DNA of 14,741 bases from Thoreauomyces humboldtii (taxonomy: Eukaryota > Chytridiomycota > Chytridiomycetes > Spizellomycetales > Powellomycetaceae): positions 1 through 14,741 of the forward strand of contig JADGJA010000572.1 in assembly GCA_027596035.1 (NCBI GenBank). Reading direction: 5' to 3'. The position numbers were made by a program, and so were the translations under genes. Below are positions 8,941 to 14,741 of the stretch, piece after piece. The notes beneath the pieces were generated by a model. It saw only the letters and a list, made by a program, of their open reading frames with translations, had not been told where the DNA came from and did no database searches. Every line of letters starts with the position of its first letter. The stretch's first letter is position 1.

Positions 8941-9153
8941 CGATTATACTGCCACCGCCGGCTACGTGGGAACGGTTTGCCTTCTGTTGCCGACGATGGA
9001 ATTGTGGGGGGTGGGGGATGGGAATGCTTGCTGGCTGCGTTTTGGTGACGAGCGAGCGACAAGCCACACGAGAGACGGGACGTGCACAGAACAAGAGTCC
9101 TGCAGCACTTCCTCGATCGTTCCTTTCGACAACAACAACAACGGCAACGGGCA

Positions 9154-9715
9154 ATGTCCGCTCCACGACTGGCTTCCCGCATCAAGGGTCCGATACTCAC
9201 ACTGGATCAGGTGCGCATCAGATTCATCCCCCGAACAGGCGAACCTTTCCAGGCGACTCCATTCCTGACCAAGCCCCACCGCTTCCAACCTCCGGACGTA
9301 TAGTTCATCATAAGGAGGAAGGTCCTACAACTCTATCGGGACATATTACGGAACGTCAAGCGTAAGTTTTTCGAAGCGTGGTTCTTTGGCCTCCGACCGT
9401 GGGTAGTTTCCCCCCCTTTCTCATCGTGGATCGCTTCCATCCACATCCATCGTCCGCAGACATGCAGAAGCAGGACGGTGACTTTGTGAAGGAATGGGCA
9501 CGGTCGGACTTTGAGCGATTCCGGAACGAGACCAGCCCGGTACGTGGGGAATGCGAAAGATGGAAGGTGGTGTTGGCTTGATCTGGGTTCGGAAGCTCAC
9601 GCTTCTGGGACATTTGGTCTTGCAGGACAGGATACAGATGTTGTTGAGTCAAGGGACGGTACAGCTTCGGACGCTCGACAAGAGCGTCACGTTGTCCAAA
9701 GCAAAGTTCGGATGA
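9154..9715 (+). CDS. LYRM2: LYR motif-containing protein 2 (complex I assembly)
   Basis: Small mitochondrial LYR-family protein; LYRM2 is linked to complex I assembly and LYR proteins bind the mitochondrial acyl carrier protein. Exons are 9154-9210, 9304-9361, 9460-9539 and 9626-9715, giving 94 residues, close to the ~88 of the human protein. Introns are 93, 98 and 86 nt with GT...AG ends (GTGCGC, GTAAGT, GTACGT donors). The LYR tripeptide is at 29-31 in KVLQLYRDIL, preceded by the LTLDQF segment typical of LYRM2. The second helix FVKEWARSDFERFRNE and the third helix DRIQMLLSQGTVQLR follow in the expected order, and the end KSVTLSKAKFG resembles the family terminus. The start is the first ATG of the frame. 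The stop lies 146 bp from the SDHAF2 stop on the opposite strand. Identification is strong because every exon carries a family-specific block. Confidence 0.94.
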
Positions 9716-9727
9716 TGGCGGAAGTGG

Positions 9728-9763
<36 letters not shown>
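9728..9763. repeat. (TCA)12 trinucleotide repeat between convergent genes
   Basis: Twelve perfect TCA units lie 13 nt beyond the LYRM2 stop and about 100 nt from the SDHAF2 stop, so the repeat probably falls in one or both 3' UTRs. On the minus strand it reads as (TGA)n. It is a likely length polymorphism between strains. Confidence 0.95.
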
Positions 9764-9765
<2 letters not shown>

Positions 9766-9861
9766 GTCATCCACCACCACTGTAATTTTTTCATTGAACG
9801 CTTCTCAGCGCGAGAGCGTCTACAGCAATCACACAAGAGTTGTTTTTTTCTTCTGTCTCAT

Positions 9862-10419
9862 TCACTTCTCCAAGTCCAACTCGGGCATGCGCAGGATCTT
9901 CCTCTGCCTGTTCTTGGAGTGCTCGACCAGCCTAGGAAAGATGGCGAGCCGCCTTATCCTGTCGGGGACGATCCTCCCCTCCGCCTCGGTGATCCAGTAG
10001 TAGATGTCCCAGTCGTTCTCCTCCAGGAAGTCGTCGTACTCGAGCAGCTGCTCCCTGTCCAGTCCGGGGAGGTGGGTCTGGGCGAAGGTGGAGAGGAGGA
10101 GGTCGGTCTCGAGGATGCCTCGCTTCCGGGACGCCCACACGAGACGCGCCCGCTTGACGTCCGTGGGCTCGTCGGGACGGTGGGGACGGGGGATGGAGAG
10201 GTTCGAGGGGAGGAAGTCGACGGATGCGTCCGAAGGGGAAGGCGGCTTGCGTGACCAGTCTGGAAAAGTGTTGTCGGATGGAGGGAGGTTGGAGGAAGAA
10301 AGTCTGATCGGGGAGGAGCCCAAGCGTGGAAGAGGGAGGGAGGACGTGGGGAGGGTGGTCGTTCGAGAGCACAGGAGAGGCCGTGCAGCAGCGGAGAGGG
10401 AGCGGATGGAAAAGGCCAT
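9862..10419 (-). CDS. SDHAF2: Succinate dehydrogenase assembly factor 2 (flavinylation factor)
   Basis: Mitochondrial matrix protein (Sdh5/Emi5 in yeast) needed to attach FAD covalently to the succinate dehydrogenase flavoprotein subunit. It is a single-exon gene of 185 residues. Residues 1-~60 are Ser/Pro/Arg-rich and nearly free of acids, as expected for a mitochondrial targeting sequence, longer than in many relatives. The conserved core runs from ~89 to 165: KRARLVWASRKRGILETDLL carries the RKRG-x-x-E-x-D signature (98-106), followed by LLEYDDFLEENDWDIYYW, where NDWDIYYW (135-142) is diagnostic. The start codon precedes the presequence directly. The gene is tail to tail with LYRM2 and head to head with the Spp1-like gene, from which it is separated by 410 bp. 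No intron is needed. High confidence from two family-specific motifs in the right order and spacing. Confidence 0.97.
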   Translation of the reverse strand: MAFSIRSLSAAARPLLCSRTTTLPTSSLPLPRLGSSPIRLSSSNLPPSDNTFPDWSRKPPSPSDASVDFLPSNLSIPRPHRPDEPTDVKRARLVWASRKRGILETDLLLSTFAQTHLPGLDREQLLEYDDFLEENDWDIYYWITEAEGRIVPDRIRRLAIFPRLVEHSKNRQRKILRMPELDLEK

Positions 10420-10829
10420 GACGAAGCGGAAGATCGTGCAGCCCTCTCACGTTTGGGAAGCAGATGGACTGGGTGCCTTCCTAGGTCTGTGCTGTGCACC
10501 TGATAAGGGAACCGATCGAACGGGGTGCTGAGAGACGACGACGACGACGACGAGGAGGAGGTTAATGTCGGAAAGGCCGGGAGACGGTGGAACAACCTTG
10601 GCCCCCCACACGCACAGGAGCGCCCCGAGCCGTGTGTCCGGAAGAAGCGGACTAAAGGCGAGTGTTCTTCGTCTTCGCACACTGCGCTGTGCCTTTGGAC
10701 CCTCTCTCTCTCGCTCAGACTACCCCTCTCGTCTTGCAAGTGGAGGAGTACGTTCAGGAAAGGCAGATAGTCGGTATACGTAGCCTCTCCCCGCATTCCT
10801 CCCCGCTACGTAGATACCAAGGACTAGAG
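10420..10829. other. Divergent promoter region, SDHAF2 and Spp1-like gene
   Basis: The 410 bp between two divergent start codons must hold both promoters and leaders. It contains a (GAC)6 run at 10534-10551 continuing as GAG triplets, and a pyrimidine-rich block at ~10700-10735 (TCTCTCTCTCGCTC) upstream of the Spp1-like ATG. Open frames crossing it on both strands are extensions of neighbouring genes. No TATA box is evident. Confidence 0.55.
10534..10551. repeat. (GAC)6 run in the divergent promoter
   Basis: Six perfect GAC units followed by GAG units lie about 115 bp upstream of the SDHAF2 ATG and 280 bp upstream of the Spp1-like ATG. The purine-rich continuation gives strong strand asymmetry. 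No regulatory role can be shown. Confidence 0.9.
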
Positions 10830-13800
10830 ATGGGAGAGGAGTCGGCCGGTCCAACAGGGTCCTCTGCCTCGTCCTCGGAACCGGGACCGGGACCTGGACC
10901 TGGGGTCGGTGGTGGGCATCCCCTCGGTCACTTCGTCCGCACCAACCTGCCAACCTTCCCAGCTGAAGCGCCAGGGCCGCATCAGAACGATCATCAGCAT
11001 CATCAGCATCACCAGCACCAGTTCGGCCAGTCCGCCCAGTCCGGGCAAACTGCCTCCTCGCAGTACTCATACCCACCTCCTCCGTCTTTTGCCCAGCCTT
11101 ATCCGTTCGATCGTCAGAACGTTCATCCACCACCACCACATCACCATCCAGGGCCGGCACCATCATCCATCCAGTCGATCTATCCGTACTTGTCGGACCG
11201 TGATCGTCACTACCCGCCACCACCACCACCGAGCCACCATCCACATCCCCATCATGCTCAACCACCAGGCAACTCTTCTGGGCATTCGTACAAGCCTTAT
11301 GAATTTCCTCCTTCATATCCGCAGCAGCATCGTCAACATCACCATGTCTCGCCTTCGAGCATGCAGCCTCCGCCATTCCCATCGCATCCGCAACACCCGC
11401 AACCGCATATCACAATGCTGGGCCCACCATCTTACTACCAATCTCAAGCCTCCCAGCCTCCGGGACTGCCCGACCCCAGCAGGTTCCGATATCCCGCAAG
11501 CAAACTGGTCTCTCTGGATCTGCCATCGGGTCCGCCTCTATCGGCTTCGTTATACCCGTCACCCGTGTCCCTCCTCCCGACGTATCGTCGAATGTCCGTC
11601 GACATGTCTCCCAATGTCTCGCAAAACCACACGGGAACCGTTGCTGCATCTGATTCGATTGGAAGCAGCATCGGATCGACCTCGAACTCTGATCCGCCAC
11701 CAGCATCCTTCCTCACAAACCCTCCGTCCTCACACACCACCACTAGCATCGACGAAAGCAGCACAGCTCGACACGACGATGCGTTAACCCCGGGACATCA
11801 CGAACCCGCCGTCGTGGAGAACCTTCTCGTCACCCTGAAAACCCAGCTCAGAAAGATGAACAATCAGACCGCTGCTCCCACTCATCTGCGGAACGGCACC
11901 ACCAACCCCCACCACCAGCCTTCTTCTTCATCCACCACACCGAACCGAACACAGCTCGCGACCATCAGAGACATGACCGGTACGCCACCGGCGAGGTCCG
12001 AGGACGAGGAGGACAGTTACATCGACATCACGGGAAACTCCACCCCGCAACCGGCGCGCTCGGATCGCGACGACGAGGACCTCCTCGACGGGGACGGAGA
12101 GTCGGACGATGGGAGCGTGGGCGGAGGGTCGGTCGTGGCTGCGGCGGAGCAGACGGAGCAACCGTCCGCGGTGCCGGACGTGGTCCTGCAGGAGGTTGGC
12201 CAGACGAAGGCGACGAGAGGGGGAAGAGGGAGTCGTGGAAAACGAGGCGGGAGAGGAAGGGGAGGCGGTGCGAAGGCTGCTGTCAATGCCGCACGACGCA
12301 AGAGCGTGGTCGTCCCCACGTCTGGAAGCGAGGCGGCCTCGACCACCAGGAAACCGAAGCAGCAGAAGAGGAGTCGGAGGGATTCCATCATCGCTGCTGA
12401 GCTCGGGGGTAAAGTTCACCCCAAGTTTCCTGTCCTTTCCGCTCGTCTGGTGTGTGCTCACGAGCGTCCGATTTCCCCCCGTCCCCACAGAAGCGACGTT
12501 GAAAGCCCGAACAGAGTCCCCCTACCATTCACTAGCCCTCGCCAAGTTTGACTCGCTCGCCCAGGGTCGAAAACGGAAACGCGTCGACTACGCCGCGCTG
12601 TCCAAGGGCGTCGGACACCATCCCGTCCGGGACCGCGACGACACGCGAGGTTCTCCATCATCCGACGGTCCCTCCCCGTCCTCGTCGACCACCCCGTCCG
12701 AACGAGGCGGCAACGGCAGCGGGAAGGAGAAGAATGGAAGTCCCCACCATCCGGAAGCCTCGGCCGCGGACGATCCCGATCGTCTGTACTGTCTGTGTCG
12801 ACAGCCCATGGGAGCCGCCGTGGAAGGCGATTTTTACATCGGGTGCGAGGGATGCGACGAGTGGTTCCATGCTTCCTGTGTGGGCGTCACGGCCGAGGAG
12901 GCGAAAGGCATCGAGAAGTGGATGTGCAAGGAGTGCGGGGAACGAGGCCTCAAGACGGAGTGGAAGAGGAGGTGCATGGCCGAAGCGTGCGAGAACTGGG
13001 TGGAAGCCCCCGAGTCCTCCGAGGAGACGAACGTCGATGAGGGAGGTGGACACGATACCCCTGCATCCCATCTCCCGACGACCGCACCGGACGGTCATCC
13101 ACACCTACCGCCACCACCGACAACACCCACCCGCTACTGCTCCACAGCCTGCGCCCTCCGCACAGCGACCACCCTGTCAAAAACCCTGATCCCACTCCTC
13201 CCCCTCCGTCCCCCGCTCCATCCACCCTCCCACGAACAAACCGCATCCCTCCTCGCGGACCGTCTCACCGTCCACCTCCAGATCCGATCCGCCCTCGCTT
13301 CCGACGTCCGGGAGCTCGAACGGCTCGACCGTCGCGCGCGCAGGGAGAGACGGACGGTGAGGAGGTTGGAACGCAGGAGACGGAGGATCCGGGGCGCGAT
13401 CGTCAGGTGCGTCGAGATGCACGACGGGACCACCGTGGCCCCCGTCGGGGAGGTGGACGCCGGGGAGGCGGGTGGTGGGACGACCACCGGGTGCGTGCCC
13501 GTCGGGGACAGGATATGTGGGTTCGATGGGAGGATCGTCGGGGAGTGGGTCGTCGACGTCGACGATGACGATGACGACGACGACGATGATGACCATCAGC
13601 GGTCTAGCCATCTTCCGCGACGGTCACGTCAGGGTGATGATGATGGGGAGAAAGAAGACGACGACGAAGACGAGGACGACCCATCGTCACTGCCTCCCCC
13701 TGCGAACCCCGACGTGATCTGCACGACGCGAGGCGCCCGATGTCCCCTCCACGACATGTGGGATACCCTGAAGTGGGCCGAGGTGCAGCTGGAACTGGAC

Positions 13801-13974
13801 CAGGCGATGGAACGTCTCGAGGATCTGAGGAGGGACAGGAGGAGGGTCAGGGAGTCGCTTCGGAGTCGGTGGAAGATCCTGGGACATGATGGACATGATG
13901 GTGGTGGTGACCGGGTCGTTGATGGTGGTGGTGCTGATGGGGTGGATGATAGGATGGTCGGCGTCGTGCATTAG
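10830..13974 (+). CDS. SPP1: Spp1/CFP1-like PHD-finger protein (predicted Set1/COMPASS subunit)
   Basis: Expected to read H3K4 methylation for the Set1 complex in the nucleus. Exons are 10830-12408 and 12491-13974 (intron 82 nt, GTAAAG...CCACAG, phase 1), giving 1020 residues. Residues 1-~500 are disordered, rich in Pro, His, Gln and Ser, ending in an acidic patch, an RG/AT-hook-like stretch (~461-481) and basic signals (RKPKQQKRSRRD and GRKRKR). The PHD finger spans 627-675 with C627/C629, GCEGCDEWFH and C672/C675 in Cys4-His-Cys3 order. Downstream, CMAEAC (688-693) and YCSTAC (742-747) match the Cys pairs after the PHD in CFP1, but ~50 residues separate them here. An Arg/Glu-rich coiled coil (~800-850), an acidic run (~880-920), then CPLHDMWDTLKWAEVQLELD (944-963) match the CFP1 C-terminal domain. 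No CXXC domain is present, as in yeast Spp1. The start choice and long N-terminus are less certain than the C-terminal half. Confidence 0.83.
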
Positions 13975-14338
13975 ACTTGCGCGTGCACGTGGAGTGGGCT
14001 GATCGAATATGATAATGAAGATATCCTGGACCTCTGTTGCGAGCGAAGTATCATACTCCTTTTGAACTCTTTCGAGGCTTTCGAGGCTTGATGGAAACCA
14101 AATCGTGTGGTCACGTAAAAGAAACCCATGTAGTTGACGGTCGCAGAAACAACAACCTTCCATCAAAGAAATCAATTGTTTTGTACAGAAAAAGTGTTCA
14201 GAAACCCTCCCCTCCCTAACAAGAGGGCAAAACCTACATCGAGACCCGCCCAACGTTTTCCATCCATCCAAACCGTCTATCCAAAGTCCCATCGTCGCAC
14301 CAAAAAATCACACCAGTATTGCAATGTCCTCCCACGTC
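13975..14338. other. Intergenic region between convergent genes
   Basis: About 360 bp separate the stop codons of the Spp1-like gene and the transporter on the other strand. The stretch is more AT-rich than its neighbours, as expected for 3' UTRs. I find no canonical AATAAA on either strand, no RNA gene and no coding signal. Confidence 0.5.
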
Positions 14339-14657
14339 TCAAACTCTCTTTTCCCCCTCATATCCCATCTCCCCAACGTCCAGCTCGGTATGCGTCAGAT
14401 CCTGATTCCTCTTCAGCTCATCGGCCGCCTGGATCTCCCTTTCGTCCCTCCTGAGGATGAAGTAACCGATAAAGTTGAGGATGATGCCGACGGTGAGGAA
14501 CCCGAGGTTGATGATGTGTCCCTTCCGGTACCCCGGTGCGTCGGCGGACGGGTAGATCTGTCCGGATATGATGCCGCCCGCGTTCCCGCACGTCACCATG
14601 GCCGCGATGCAAGATGCGGATTGGGTGGCCGTTCCTCGGAGGAAGTCGGTTCGCCAG
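14339..14657 (-). CDS. C-terminal exon of an MFS transporter, possibly Dal5/Tna1-type (partial)
   Basis: The last exon of a membrane transporter runs off the right edge, so the start is outside the window. About 105 residues are visible. They begin at a splice acceptor (CTTTCCTCAG) after a pyrimidine-rich stretch with a TTGAC branch-like site, continuing a phase-2 codon. The segment TCGNAGGIISGQIYPSADAP, followed by GY.KGHIINLGF, matches the conserved end of fungal anion:cation symporters, where a GN-GG-I-S membrane segment is followed by a DAP-Y--GH loop. The last membrane span is about LGFLTVGIILNFIGYFIL, then a charged cytoplasmic tail (RRDEREIQAADELKRN) to the TGA. The substrate cannot be inferred from the last exon. 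A possible short intron donor (GTACGA near 14707) would make the preceding intron 50 nt, but the poly-G-rich flank beyond it gives no convincing coding sequence. Confidence 0.75.
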
Positions 14658-14741
14658 CTGAGGAAAGTCAAGAAAAGGAGGGTTTAAATAATGTGGGAAT
14701 GTCGTACGGGGCACGCGGGGGGGGACGAGAAGGGGGGGACG

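Larger units (their letters stand above)
8292..9153. other. Intergenic region with G-rich tract, upstream of LYRM2
   Basis: About 860 bp follow the RRM gene. It holds a short GC hairpin (CCCC-GCTCC-GGGG, ~8457-8469), direct repeats of TCTGAACGGTC (~8708-8734), several copies of CTCAAC(A) at ~8780-8824, and the G-run tract described separately. No coding sequence is supported. Segments resembling an RNA polymerase III B box (GTTCAAGCC and GTTCAAGGC) lack a matching tRNA fold. Confidence 0.55.

Noticed and set aside
9954..10796. 280-codon minus-strand Pro/Ser/Thr-rich open frame over SDHAF2
   Set aside because: Out-of-frame shadow of the SDHAF2 gene and promoter; SDHAF2 motifs are unambiguous in the other frame.
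10909..11787. 292-codon plus-strand Ile/His/Arg-rich open frame
   Set aside because: Frame-shifted reading of the CAC/CAT/CCA-rich N-terminal part of the Spp1-like gene.
12109..12490. Possible independent start for the PHD-finger gene upstream of its second exon
   Set aside because: The Arg/Ser-rich translation is the shifted RG-rich region of the first exon; a good GT...AG intron joins the two exons in matching phase.

Overview
The window reads as nuclear chromosomal DNA of a filamentous or yeast-like fungus. Genes are compact, most introns are short (about 50-100 nt) with GT...AG ends, the DNA is GC-rich, and many proteins carry long Gln/His/Pro-rich disordered stretches. Protein resemblances, intron density and low-complexity content suggest a basidiomycete, possibly Ustilaginomycotina, but the sequence alone does not fix the taxon.

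Layout, left to right. (1) 1-732: flank with a (GT)n repeat at the edge. (2) 733-4479 (+): three-exon gene for a ~1200-residue protein with an MPN (JAB1/MPN/Mov34)-type domain whose JAMM metal ligands are replaced, followed by a very long RG-, Ser- and polyGln/His-rich tail. (3) 5070-5654 (-): small complex I subunit of the ESSS/NDUFB11 type. (4) 5655-6465: divergent promoter region. (5) 6466-8291 (+): protein with three divergent RRM-like domains and an unusually long first intron that stays open in frame. (6) 8292-9153: intergenic, with a ~110-nt G-run tract. (7) 9154-9715 (+): LYRM2, four exons. (8) 9862-10419 (-): SDHAF2/Sdh5, single exon, tail to tail with LYRM2. (9) 10420-10829: divergent promoter with a (GAC)n run. 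(10) 10830-13974 (+): Spp1/CFP1-like PHD-finger protein, expected in the Set1/COMPASS H3K4 methyltransferase complex, with a ~500-residue disordered N-terminal extension. (11) 14339-14657 (-): last visible exon of a major facilitator transporter that continues past the right edge.

Three of the seven genes (ESSS, LYRM2, SDHAF2) act in the mitochondrial respiratory chain, in complex I structure, complex I assembly and complex II flavinylation. They lie within about 5.4 kb. Two other genes, the MPN protein and the Spp1-like protein, are probably nuclear regulators. There is no sign of a mobile element, CRISPR array, virus or biosynthetic cluster. The most unusual items are the apparently inactive MPN domain on a polyQ-tailed protein, the fully open 411-nt intron in the RRM gene, and the G-rich tract upstream of LYRM2. 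All exon structures were derived by hand from splice sites, reading-frame phase and family resemblance; no alignment was run.
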